Notes under the pieces: generated by a model | Told to the model about the DNA's origin: nothing | Seen by the model: only the letters and a program-made list of their open reading frames with translations | Database searches by the model: none | Translations under genes and position numbers: made by a program | From: Methylobacter sp. S3L5C | Lineage (GTDB): Bacteria > Pseudomonadota > Gammaproteobacteria > Methylococcales > Methylomonadaceae | DNA length: 64,000 nt | Assembly: GCF_022788635.1 (NCBI RefSeq) | Contig: NZ_CP076024.1 | Span: forward strand, 2,232,001-2,296,000 | Reading direction: 5' to 3' | Shown: positions 35,701-42,290 of the stretch, piece after piece | How positions within the stretch are numbered: position 1 is the first letter of the stretch | Layout: each line of letters opens with the position of its first letter

Positions 35701-36813
35701 AATCTGGCTAATAAGGGCGCTAATCTTACGGTCATCGCAGGAGCTAATAGTCAGGTAAATTATGCCGGGTTTATTAATACTTATCTTAAAGATAGTGCTA
35801 AATACAAAGTCGCTTTCGATAAGGCGAGCACCCTGATTACCGGATTTATGCGTGAACGCTTAAACCAACCCATATTGAGTGATGTCGATGCACTAAAAGC
35901 ATTTACTGTATTGACTGAAGATCAGTATGTTGCCATTCAGCCGCAATTATCCGCACTGGTTTTGCCGGTCATGTTTAATGAGGTCAATTTATCAGGGAGC
36001 GCTGCAGCAGCAGCTACATCAGATTCAGCCAAGAAAGCTTTTTATGAGTCGGGTACTGCGGCAATTAATGCCCTGTTTCCGGATAGTAACTGGAAGGGTG
36101 ATTTGAGTTTGTTTTTCAGTAAAATACAAACCGTAGATGGTGGTGATATTAACTTATTGGTACCCGGTGGGCAGATTAATGCCGGTCTGGCGGTTTCTTT
36201 TACCGGAGCCAAGCCTTCTTCTGAGCTGGGTATAGTGGTTCAGCGAGAAGGCAATATTAATGCAGTGGTAAATAATGACTTTTTGGTTAACACGTCGCGG
36301 GTATTTGCTCTGGATGGCGGCGATATTCAGATCTGGTCATCAACGGGTAATATTGATGCCGGTAAAGGGGCCAAGTCGGCGATTGCTGCGCCGCCACCGA
36401 AAATCAGTTTTGATACGAATGGTAATTTGGTTATTGAATTTCCGGCTATTGTTTCAGGTAGTGGTATCCGTACAGCAGCCAGTTCGAGTGGTGCAATTCC
36501 AGGCAACGTTAGTTTATTTGCACCGATAGGTGTGGTTAATGCCGGTGAAGCAGGTATCGGTGGCACTAACGTAACTATTTCCGCAACTGCCGTTTTAGGA
36601 GCCAACAATATTCAGGTTGGCGGCGTCAGTACTGGTGTGCCGGCTGCCTCAACCGGTAGTTTGGCAGCAGGTTTGACTGGAACCAGTAATATGACGGCTA
36701 GTGTTAGTCAAGTAGCACAAGCGGTAACCGGAATGGATGATGGTGGCGCAGAAACCAACAAAAATGCAGCGTTGGGCATGTTTAGTGTCGAGGTGCTGGG
36801 TTTTGGTGACTGA
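26755..36813 (+). CDS. Giant two-partner-secretion filamentous haemagglutinin-family adhesin (TpsA)
   Basis: About 3352 aa. The ATG at 26755 has AAGG eight bases upstream and is preferred over TTG 26737. A long signal peptide (~46 aa, ending VVVPTHA) precedes the TPS domain (~47-290) with NWQSFNVG, IALNRI and the NQNGFVFG motif (NPNG type), which TpsB recognises. A very long Gly/Ala/Asn/Ser-rich beta-helix follows. Near residue 2332 is an EF-hand/dockerin-like DLNSDGQINANDI, and near 2640 a CTVNC pair. The C-terminal ~600 residues (NLLVPGGQINAG, GNIDAGKGAKSAIAAPPP) match the DUF3739 end of filamentous haemagglutinin family outer-membrane proteins. It should be a surface fibre. Its leader carries a c-di-GMP-I-like riboswitch. 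Confidence 0.92.
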   Translation: MSHKTPLILLKPVENLFRLKPLVAYMRVVIAGGLFAGVVVPTHAELPVPVVAGGFVSSGSATNTIIGNTLRIDQQSDKAILNWQSFNVGKENTVQFVQPGSSSIALNRINQADPSQIFGQIIANGQVYLYNQNGFVFGKDSVVNTNSLLASTLNITDEAFNQGITRVFDDNNGEAALAIEPMKSGATMDPKTARILIEAGAKIHTDKSGRIIIVAPTIDNKGSLSSDNQGQIILAASQDKVYLQAASTDSPFAGLVVEVDTGGTVTNAGDILAKQGNITMAGFAVNQQGRLSATTSVNVNGSIRLLAQEGHGKLGDQLISTSTTRGAALDDGLGTKATVTFAPGSVTQVIADANGGTAIDEQLQPESYLEVSANTVNLQSGSAIKVTGGKVDITATDNLADPTLGHSGRIYVESGALIDVSGTKGVVAPMARNVGQVSVQSYELRDAPLQRTGVLKGETINVDLRKPTSIVDISGALARITRGIDERLGIGGQINLTASGDVIINDGANIDISGGSVIYQDGYINTTKLMNDFGGIVDISDADPNEHYQAIFGVVTENHQKWGVTTVYNILDQFGPGLFQKGYVEGKDAGAINIKAPLMTWNGNLSAGTSISEVQRSIANMPVGGTFAVDLSVFQSLQNVLFQTDKNNLQIALNDKFPKQTNNKPIDLVLTEALFKGTGVANVSVKSWGNSTLSAGASIEMTPGGTISLEASSINIDGTIKAAGGTINLTAATNDLINLVTATNDVLLKPGLVTIAEKAVLDVSGAWVNDFQQGLNATPTDLLTIDGGKITIKAGGDLLADVGSVMRADGGGWLNSVGKLAPGDGGAINLAAVGSSGTPSMLRINSDLSAYGLTKSGELSLSSDKIIVGTANSATDDVKHALVLGVSNNNFNLLPDMGFSAVNLDANTGDLKVKGDAALDLKTKNLELKDGFRGMKTGSSIRDFTDIVLLPENLRSPLSLTLAGTTGVSVESGSSIVADKGSTIGLQVTSGSIFVDGVIKTAGGNINLNIDTAPQLEYDATQAIWLGKNAWLSVTGDTRLNPVDVLGRRTGTVMDGGKITLDGTRGYVILEHGSLIDVSGTQRVLDIQQADASGFSNNYMATPIASNAGTVSIKAAEGIVLDGTIQGFGGSATTHGARLDVAMDRSSRSPLAGATNFPDGSFDFTIVQTGQSTLDKSVKFGDVIPVALNGQAIISADKIAQGGISDFRLISSIKNTTPVKVSFLGDVNLTTNERISIDAQRLEWANDKTSGTVNLNTAYLTIGSSLSREVLDLPTTGAGKLTANTQWTELFGATRWDAFSDITLKSTHDLRAVGVRNGEQRDFLGALVTAANLNLQASQIYPSTLSSFTFAIKNNPTGDISITGINTDASPLSAGGALNFTAPFINQKGVIKAPLGTINLTATKQLTLGEGSLTSVSAANLLIPFGVAAGGLDWLYPLDSSRNLLKNTPPEKQVILNAPDINLTKGSVIDISGGGDLQAYEFQPGAGGSYDYLQPGSASYQGGFAIMPSLGTQIAPFDQYESVGTAAFAPGSTIYLNGSSQLAAGQYTILPAHYALLPGAFLITPQANSQDRSFASYTKDGLPIVSGYQMLAGTSVQDSRTSAYKIETSAQVKIQSQYDIQTANNFAEQYALRNETSVPLLPMDSGQISIVAQTKLLLDGTIKSAAPGGRGARMDIAADNIEVVTSLDSINTQGTLQILDSALNNLKVDSLLLGGARKRNVDGSTDVSVTANMVSFDSGTQLMVTDLIAAAKQKVEVKTGATLEAKGSVNAGDSIVNIINVTGTTPDTYNDGAFLRLSADKQIILNRASITGNNGELVIESGATLKASKSMLLDASQSSRLEGDILMNGGSLNLGANAINLGDVAGFTGNALNLSNQKLLNLSVDELILNSRGTIGFHGNVGQVDAPIKFDRLVINAAGFSGFGSSGQAVSLEANDLVLANPFSVIATTTGNGLGGLDLLATNFTQGAGTFAVNGFNTVNVNAKNGFITNGNSGLTVASDLNLNAGYLTATSGSSFKLDASGHNLNVNGNGSAISAVSPGYGGAMEFIADTIAFDANALLPSGKLNLHALVGNMAVGSAANIDLAGRAVIFADTIDYTPGGTFTAIADNGAVTLASGSKLDVSTGGGSATGGNLVLKAPKQTVTLAGQIKASGGSAEFDVSTFSGSSNFDSLMGVLNNAGIDSSIYFHSRDADIVQTATNIINANNVTLVADKGAVDLFGQTHVNGVDQGGKISVYAGGKITLENGSQLTATGAKGGKVLLSSVDGDGTGTRDGIELKDGSLIDVSGATVGGDVTLRALRVGNDINIQPIAGTVKGAARFYAEGVKKYSNADLNSDGQINANDIANIQNDTAVYMTNMDNVATRLGHGISLTPGVEIDYTGALALSDKWDLVDWRYNSNAGNLVIRASEGLTMSQSLTDGFKDQSIFYDKDWFGSMRTFEIPIADKLQSGNSWSYTLVSGADLSTADNQVAPYKNDLVIGSGATVRTGSGDMKLIAGRDITFTDGSSTVYNGGKPTDKDPYGSLTSNFLDSFLYAEFPVAGGDLSLVAGGNINGTSGTQGSSYFNDWLLRTGNTLLENGPTVWGVALGYRPEVYSQSPFQQNIGSFGGGNVLIQAKGNISNLDVMMPTTGKQTGTICTVNCSSEASFITNQVEINGGGNMQVKAGGDIAGGTYYLGKGAGLISADGSVTGGSQFTKGPQLLTGDTQFSVYAGKDVNLTGVSDSMILGNSDVNFFSYTDASALTVKSLTGSVNLNSDATVISNLYGFSSDTQSLAQIYPGSLYVSAFSGNIDLKQNIVLFPSATGQLNLLAEQNITSMLGIALGMSDGNKSLLPDAYTLMASGSAATLMVNRIYPFAVYPENLNHATIPIHTGDQEPVRVITRSGDIENINFNLAKKSLIKAGRDIKNLTLAIQNISPSDVSLLEAGRDITYTSGRNPTTGGLLANDAKVEFSGPGEVLVKSGRNIDLGASGGLSTVGNVYNSNLANKGANLTVIAGANSQVNYAGFINTYLKDSAKYKVAFDKASTLITGFMRERLNQPILSDVDALKAFTVLTEDQYVAIQPQLSALVLPVMFNEVNLSGSAAAAATSDSAKKAFYESGTAAINALFPDSNWKGDLSLFFSKIQTVDGGDINLLVPGGQINAGLAVSFTGAKPSSELGIVVQREGNINAVVNNDFLVNTSRVFALDGGDIQIWSSTGNIDAGKGAKSAIAAPPPKISFDTNGNLVIEFPAIVSGSGIRTAASSSGAIPGNVSLFAPIGVVNAGEAGIGGTNVTISATAVLGANNIQVGGVSTGVPAASTGSLAAGLTGTSNMTASVSQVAQAVTGMDDGGAETNKNAALGMFSVEVLGFGD

Positions 36814-36917
36814 GGTTTTAGCTTGGGAAATTAATATGGGTAAATTAAAAGCCCTGTAAATTTACTGTTTGCTTCGACAGTTTAAAAGTGGTTTTCAATA
36901 TTATATTCAACCCTCTC

Positions 36918-36954
36918 AATCCGGTTTTAATGTGGTTAAAGCCGGATTTTTTTT
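36918..36954 (+). terminator. Rho-independent terminator after tpsA
   Basis: The stem AATCCGGTTTTAA / TTAAAGCCGGATT (one G-U pair) around a short loop is followed by eight T. Strong terminator closing the tpsA transcript. Confidence 0.9.
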
Positions 36955-36988
36955 GCCTCCCATATCAGTACCGTCGCTTTGTAAGCCA

Positions 36989-37006
36989 TCGTCATAATAA
37001 TGTCAT
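36989..37006 (+). promoter_or_regulatory. Putative PhoB box before the exbB-like gene
   Basis: TCGTCAT-AATA-ATGTCAT: two units 11 bp apart with 5/7 and 6/7 matches to CTGTCAT. The spacer and second unit are almost identical to the box at 12940. It ends 34 bp before the ATG at 37041, and the tpsA terminator lies upstream, so this is a plausible fresh promoter. Confidence 0.6.
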
Positions 37007-37040
37007 GAAGCTCTGCGATAATTACAATATTAATATATAA

Positions 37041-38858
37041 ATGAGAAAGAAAATGAAACGGTGTGGTTTTTTATTGGTAGTTCTTATGCTAATCCCGTCA
37101 ATAGCATCAGCTTGGTGGAATGCAGATTGGGGATATAAGAAAAAAATAACGTTGGATGTACAAAAGCTGAAACAAGATGGAGTCACTGTACCGGCTTCTG
37201 CATTTGCTTTAGTTCGTTTACATACCGGAAATTTTTCTTTTTTTGCCGACCTTGCCGAAAAAGGTAAGGATATACGCATATTGGCTGCTGACGAGGAAAC
37301 GCCGCTTAAGTTTTATATTGAAAAAATTGATCCCGTTAATGAAATGGCCTTGATTTGGGTGAAGTTGCCCGCTGATGCCGCCACTGCAGCCGAGCCCATT
37401 ATCTGGATTTATTATGGTAATCCTAAAGCCGTAGATGCACAGGATGCTGCTGGTACTCATGATGTTAATCAGGTGCTTAGCTATCAATTTGGTGCAATGG
37501 GCGCAAAAGATTTAACAGCTTACGCCAATAATGCCGGCGAAATGACTTCAACCATTGGCGAAAACGGCTTGATTGCTGACGCTGCGGTATTTAATGGTAC
37601 TCAAATTATCCGTGTTCCGGCAACGCCTTCATTGCAAATGTCACCGACCGCTGGTTGGACCGTTTCGAGCTGGGTAAAAATTGATCAGGCGCAAACCAAT
37701 AGCGTTATTTTTCAACGATCCGGTGCTGGTGGCAATGTCACTTTATCGATTATGGGGGAAACAGTTTTTGTCGAAGTTGAGGAAGGTTCCAAACAGGAAT
37801 TTAAAGCACCAACACCACTAACAGTCGGCGCCTGGCATCATTTGGCATTAACTGCAACGACAGATACTTTGACGCTGTATGTCGATGGTCTATCAGCAGG
37901 GTCTTTAGGCGTTGCGACTCGTGATTTAACCAGCAACATGACCATAGGAGCCGATTCTTTTGGTGCGCGTGGGTTAACCGGTTTACTTGACCAGTTTGTG
38001 GTTAATAAAGTGGCGCTTGATGCCAATGCAATTAAGTTTGATGCCGAAATGCAGGGGCCAACCATTACCCTGTTGACTTACGGTGAAGACAGTACGCCGG
38101 ATAGTGAAGAAGGCGGCGAGTCCCTTATTATGGGTTCGTTAAAAAACGTGACCATGGATGGCTGGATTATTATCGGTATTTTGGGCGTTATGTTTGTGGT
38201 CAGTTGGATAGTCATGATTGTTAAAGCCATCGTTTTTAGCCGAGTCCAAGGAGAAAACAAAAAATTCGAAAAAGCCTATAGCAAATTAGGTGAACAAGAT
38301 ATTGCCAAGTTGAACAGCGAAGATGATGAAGACGATCTTGAACTTGAAGAATCGCCATTGTTATTGTCGTTTACCAAGACCCACGGCGCTTTTACCGGAT
38401 CGACCATTTATCGCATCTACCATGTTGGTGTTGAGGAAATGAATCATCGTCTTAAAAAAGCCGAAGGAGCAGGCAACGGACAGGTGCTTTCACCACAAGC
38501 CATGAATGCGGTAAGAGCAACAATGGATGCCAAGCTAACCAGAGAGTTACAAAAACTTAACTCACAAATGGTTTTGTTAACGATTGCCATCAGTGGTGGG
38601 CCATTTTTGGGATTGTTGGGTACGGTTATCGGGGTAATGATTACCTTTGCTGCGATTGCAGTCAGCGGCGAAGTCAATGTTAACGCTATTGCACCGGGTA
38701 TTGCCGGTGCTTTAACGGCAACAGTAGCCGGTTTGATCGTAGCGATTCCATGCCTTTTTGGTTATAACTATTTGGGTGGTCAAGTCAAGGAAATCACGGC
38801 TGATATGCACGTGTTTGTTGATGAGTTTGTTGCAAAATTAAGCGAACAACATACCTGA
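37041..38858 (+). CDS. DUF2341/LamG-domain MotA/TolQ/ExbB fusion protein
   Basis: 605 aa. A signal peptide (GFLLVVLMLIPSIASA) is followed by DUF2341 (WWNADWGYKKKITLD, ~residues 24-130), then a LamG/concanavalin-like lectin fold (~165-330: WTVSSWVKIDQAQ, AWHHLALTATTDTLTLYVDG). A membrane helix at ~375-395 precedes an ExbB/TolQ/MotA proton-channel domain (~500-600: GGPFLGLLGTVIGVMITF, GIAGALTATVAGLIVAIP). So a periplasmic sugar-binding-like module is fused to the ion channel of a Ton motor. ExbD and TonB follow, which supports an energised trans-envelope complex. It is far larger than ordinary ExbB (about 240 aa). The start could also be the ATG at 37053. Confidence 0.88.
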   Translation: MRKKMKRCGFLLVVLMLIPSIASAWWNADWGYKKKITLDVQKLKQDGVTVPASAFALVRLHTGNFSFFADLAEKGKDIRILAADEETPLKFYIEKIDPVNEMALIWVKLPADAATAAEPIIWIYYGNPKAVDAQDAAGTHDVNQVLSYQFGAMGAKDLTAYANNAGEMTSTIGENGLIADAAVFNGTQIIRVPATPSLQMSPTAGWTVSSWVKIDQAQTNSVIFQRSGAGGNVTLSIMGETVFVEVEEGSKQEFKAPTPLTVGAWHHLALTATTDTLTLYVDGLSAGSLGVATRDLTSNMTIGADSFGARGLTGLLDQFVVNKVALDANAIKFDAEMQGPTITLLTYGEDSTPDSEEGGESLIMGSLKNVTMDGWIIIGILGVMFVVSWIVMIVKAIVFSRVQGENKKFEKAYSKLGEQDIAKLNSEDDEDDLELEESPLLLSFTKTHGAFTGSTIYRIYHVGVEEMNHRLKKAEGAGNGQVLSPQAMNAVRATMDAKLTRELQKLNSQMVLLTIAISGGPFLGLLGTVIGVMITFAAIAVSGEVNVNAIAPGIAGALTATVAGLIVAIPCLFGYNYLGGQVKEITADMHVFVDEFVAKLSEQHT

Positions 38859-38886
38859 TATTACGGATGACTAAAGAAAAGTAATT

Positions 38887-39105
38887 GTCCACGAAAAGCA
38901 CGAAAGACACGAAAAATAGAGATTTTATAGTAATCAATGCCGGTTGGGGTTTATAACCCTGACCGGAACGTTTGAAGACTTCAGTAGCTATTAAAACGTG
39001 AATGATGGGGTTGCAAACCACCCCATGCTTTACACGGATAACCCAGAAGTAAAGCAGATTTTGAAATATAAAGATTTTTTCGTGCTTTTCTTGTTTTTCG
39101 TGGAC
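38887..39105. repeat. MITE-like element enclosing an inverted composite repeat
   Basis: The left arm GTCCACGAAAAGCACGAAAG (38887 on) and the right arm 39071-39105 (its inverse, ending TTTTTCGTGGAC) enclose, at 38938-39032, a reverse-oriented copy of the ~95-bp two-hairpin unit from 1981-2467. The element nearly fills the 298-bp gap between the exbB-like gene and exbD. Confidence 0.75.
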
Positions 39106-39156
39106 TAGCGCTTTTTCGGATAACTATACAAACATTCTGCCAGAGAAATTTGAACT

Positions 39157-39561
39157 ATGAAATTGCAAGAAGAAAATGCGGCGTATGACGAAATTAACGT
39201 TACACCAATGCTTGATTTGGCTTATGTACTATTGATTGTATTTATTCTGATGACGACGGCAGCTGTTCAGGGTGTGCAGGTCAATTTACCTAAAGCCAGT
39301 AATACGCCCAGTTTATCCAAGCCACAAACCAAGGCGATTACCATCACTGCAGATGGCACAATATTTCTTGATACATTGCCGGTAACCATGGAGCAGCTAG
39401 AAACTACTTTACAGCAATATAAAGCAGTTAATCCTGCCTTGCCGGTTGTTGTTAAGGGTGATGCCACGGTTCAGTATCAAAATGTTATCAACATTCTCGC
39501 CATGTTGGGCAAATTGGAAATTACCCAGGTAGGATTAGTAACCCAAAACCTGGTTAAGTAG
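39157..39561 (+). CDS. exbD: ExbD/TolR family biopolymer transport protein
   Basis: 134 aa. A short cytoplasmic N-terminus (EENAAYDEINVTPMLDLAYVLLIVFILMTTA) holds the conserved Asp (LDLAY) of the proton path within the single membrane helix, then a periplasmic ExbD/TolR domain (VNLPKASNTPSLSK; AVNPALPVVVKGDATVQYQNVINILAML). It partners the DUF2341-ExbB fusion upstream. The length is usual. Confidence 0.93.
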   Translation: MKLQEENAAYDEINVTPMLDLAYVLLIVFILMTTAAVQGVQVNLPKASNTPSLSKPQTKAITITADGTIFLDTLPVTMEQLETTLQQYKAVNPALPVVVKGDATVQYQNVINILAMLGKLEITQVGLVTQNLVK

Positions 39562-39815
39562 GCTTGCTCTTTATTTAAAAAAGACGAAAACCTTTTATTC
39601 ACCACGAAGGCACGAAGAAACACATTAAACGTAAATCAGGTGATGGAAGCACTTAAAGCCCGAATTTTTAACGTTCAACAAGTAAAAAGTGGGTGACAAC
39701 AAGTTCCCCTCATTATTATTTTATTTACCATGAGAACAAAAAACTTCGTGTTCTTCGTGTCTTCGTGGTGAAAGCTTTTAATACTTTTTGTAGATCAAAT
39801 TATTTTTATTGTTTT
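39562..39815. repeat. exbD-tonB gap with TTCACCACGAAG inverted repeat
   Basis: The left arm at 39598-39617 (TTCACCACGAAGGCACGAAG) and the right arm at 39744-39772 (CTTCGTGTTCTTCGTGTCTTCGTGGTGAA) are inverted. It is a third MITE-like element of this family within the island. The open frame before the tonB ATG runs through the right arm and is not expected to be translated. Confidence 0.7.
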
Positions 39816-40484
39816 ATGAGTAAATACAAACGTTTCAGGACTTATGGGCCTAAAGTTATCGGTGGATTGATACTGATTGTCGCAATTGTCTATGTGATTA
39901 AAATTATCAGTGGTTTTCTCAGTGAAAAACCGGTGAAGCATGAGAAAAAAATTCAGCCCATTACTTTATTTAAGCCGCCACCTCCACCGCCACCACCGCC
40001 ACCACCACCAAAAGTCGAGCAGCCACCAGAGCCTGAAATTCAGGATAAAATTGATGAGCCGGAGCCCGATCCTGAACCTTTACCGGATGTGCCTGATGAG
40101 AAACCGGCTGCTGATACCGGTTTGGATGCAGAAGGAACCGCAGGTACTGACGCCTTTGGCATGGTTGGTCGTAAAGGTGGAAAAGGTTTGTTGGGTGGCG
40201 GCGGTGGCAGTCCTTTTGCCTGGTATGCCGGAACCATCAAAGACAGCTTGATCGATATTTTGTCAGACAATGACGATTTACGAAGAAAGAACTATTCAGC
40301 GGTTGTCAAAATTTGGCTGGATCCTGATGGATCGGTTACCCGTTACGAATTGTCACGTGGCAGTAATGACCCTGACATAGATAAGTTGTTAAATAAATTG
40401 CTGGCAAAATTTAAGAAAGCTAAAGAAGCACCGCCAGCAGGCATGGAACAGCCCGTTAAACTAAAAATTTCATCACGACTTTAG
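39816..40484 (+). CDS. TonB-like energy transducer
   Basis: 222 aa from ATG 39816. Upstream in-frame codons run through a repeat element, so a longer start is unlikely. One N-terminal membrane helix (VIGGLILIVAIVYVIKII), then a periplasm-spanning linker with 12 consecutive prolines and Pro/Glu repeats (EPEPDPEPLPDVP), a Gly-rich hinge and a C-terminal TonB-like domain (AVVKIWLDPDGSVTRYELSRGSNDPDIDKLL). It should carry proton-motive energy from the ExbB-ExbD pair to an outer-membrane partner, here perhaps the porin next door or TpsB rather than a classical receptor. Confidence 0.88.
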   Translation: MSKYKRFRTYGPKVIGGLILIVAIVYVIKIISGFLSEKPVKHEKKIQPITLFKPPPPPPPPPPPPKVEQPPEPEIQDKIDEPEPDPEPLPDVPDEKPAADTGLDAEGTAGTDAFGMVGRKGGKGLLGGGGGSPFAWYAGTIKDSLIDILSDNDDLRRKNYSAVVKIWLDPDGSVTRYELSRGSNDPDIDKLLNKLLAKFKKAKEAPPAGMEQPVKLKISSRL

Positions 40485-40541
40485 GTTATAAACCTGACTC
40501 GAAACACTACAAATTTAATCTTACAAATTCAGGAAAGACCT

Positions 40542-42278
40542 ATGGACAAGAAGAAACCGCTACTGGCTTTAGCATTACTATGTGCAGCCGGGTTGACACA
40601 AGCGGGTGAAAAGGAAGAATTGCTGAAGTTACGCAATACGACCACTAATCTGATTAAGCAATTGGTCAAGCAAGGTATATTAACCGATAAAACGGCTAAT
40701 GAAATGATCAAGCAAGCAGAAGCCGATTCTGATCAACAGGTTGCCGAAGCCAAATCAGCTGCTCCAAAGGCAGTTGCGCCTAAGGAGCTCGTACCCTCTG
40801 ATGAGGTTCGGGTATCTTATGTGCCTGACTTTGTAAAAGATGAAATTCGCCAGCAGGTACGTACTGAGTTACGTGAAGAAGTGGTCAGTGATGTCATGCA
40901 AAAAGCGAAAAAAGAACAATGGGGCATGCCTAATGCCTTGCCAGAATGGATCAAACGCTTCAAGTTATCGGGTGATATACGGTTACGCTCTCAAAATGAT
41001 TTCATGGCTAGTGACAATATACCGAACAGTTACTTTAATGCACAAGCTATTAATGAGGCTGGCGGTGTCACAGCAGCGGGTGTAAATGCGTTTGATAATA
41101 CAACGGTTGACAGGCACATGTTTCGTGAACGCGTACGCTTGGGTATAGATGTAAACATTGCCGAAGGCCTGACCGCTGGGATACGTTTGGCGACCGGGAA
41201 TATGTTTGATCCGGTATCAACTAATCAAACCTTGGGTAATACCGGCAACCGTTATGAATTTGCTTTGGATCGCGCTTTTCTTAAATACGATGCGGTGGAT
41301 AGTGAGCAGTTTAATTGGCTGACCGTTTCTGGAGGGCGTATAAAAAATCCTTGGTATACAGGAGGCGGTGAATTTACAGGTGGTAGTGAATTAGTCTGGG
41401 ATACCGATCTCTCTTTTGAAGGTTTTGCTGGTACGATCAGGCATCAATTGGGCACGTCAAATGCAATGGATCTGAGTAATGGCAATGGGCCTACGTTATT
41501 TGCGACAGCGGGTGCATTTCCTTTACAAGAATACCAATTAAGTTCTGATGACAAATGGTTATTCGGTGGTCAGATGGGCGTAGATTGGGGCTTTTCTAAT
41601 CAGGACAGTGTCAAGTTTGGTGTTGCTTACTACGATTATGTTAATACTCAGGCGATTCCGAATACATCAGCCATAGGTACCTGTGACCTTAATAGTGTTG
41701 ATAATGATGCATCCGTACCTCAGTTTATGCAAGGCGGTAATAGCTTGGCAACCATTTGTCGCGAAGGTACTTCATTAGCGCCTGGTGTTGAAGCTGGTCA
41801 GTTGGGCTTGGCAACAGATTATAATATTCTAAATATTAATGGTTCATACGATTTAGCCGAACTTGCACCATATCACATAAGAATCAGTGGTGATTATGCA
41901 AAAAATCTAGGCTTTAATTCAAATAGTATTCAAAGTAGATACGGTGATTACTGGGGTTCAGTTGGAGGCGATAAGGGTAAAGAACAGACTAATGCCTGGC
42001 AGGCCAGAGTTGATATTGGTTGGCCAAGAGTCGATAAAAAAGCGCATTGGAATGTCTTTTCACTTTATAAATACGTAGAACGCGACGCAGTATTGGATGC
42101 ATTTACCGATTCTGATTTCCATCTTGGTGGTACCAACGCTAAAGGTTGGGTCGTCGGGGGTAACTATGGTTTGTGGAATGGTGTGTGGCTGACTGGCAGA
42201 TGGTTAAGCGCCGATATAATTACCGGCCCTCCATTTGGTATCGATGTGTTGCAACTTGATATTAATACACGTTTCTAA
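40542..42278 (+). CDS. Putative outer-membrane porin
   Basis: 578 aa. Signal peptide MDKKKPLLALALLCAAGLTQA, then a coiled-coil/helical region (~residues 22-130, KEELLKLRNTTTNLIKQLVKQGILTDK..) and a barrel (FKLSGDIRLRSQNDF; MFRERVRLGIDVNIAEGLTAGIRLATG) ending with a terminal Phe (LQLDINTRF). This matches the 'putative porin' family (pfam Porin_5 type) that often accompanies DUF2341-ExbB, ExbD and TonB genes. The helical N-terminus may anchor to the periplasm or oligomerise. An AGGAAAG site precedes the ATG. Confidence 0.85.
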   Translation: MDKKKPLLALALLCAAGLTQAGEKEELLKLRNTTTNLIKQLVKQGILTDKTANEMIKQAEADSDQQVAEAKSAAPKAVAPKELVPSDEVRVSYVPDFVKDEIRQQVRTELREEVVSDVMQKAKKEQWGMPNALPEWIKRFKLSGDIRLRSQNDFMASDNIPNSYFNAQAINEAGGVTAAGVNAFDNTTVDRHMFRERVRLGIDVNIAEGLTAGIRLATGNMFDPVSTNQTLGNTGNRYEFALDRAFLKYDAVDSEQFNWLTVSGGRIKNPWYTGGGEFTGGSELVWDTDLSFEGFAGTIRHQLGTSNAMDLSNGNGPTLFATAGAFPLQEYQLSSDDKWLFGGQMGVDWGFSNQDSVKFGVAYYDYVNTQAIPNTSAIGTCDLNSVDNDASVPQFMQGGNSLATICREGTSLAPGVEAGQLGLATDYNILNINGSYDLAELAPYHIRISGDYAKNLGFNSNSIQSRYGDYWGSVGGDKGKEQTNAWQARVDIGWPRVDKKAHWNVFSLYKYVERDAVLDAFTDSDFHLGGTNAKGWVVGGNYGLWNGVWLTGRWLSADIITGPPFGIDVLQLDINTRF

Positions 42279-42290
42279 TTGGGTATCGTC

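Noticed and set aside
39693-39815. Longer TonB start at 39693
   Set aside because: The extra 41 codons run through a CACGAA repeat arm and would bury the membrane helix; ATG 39816 gives a normal TonB N-terminus.
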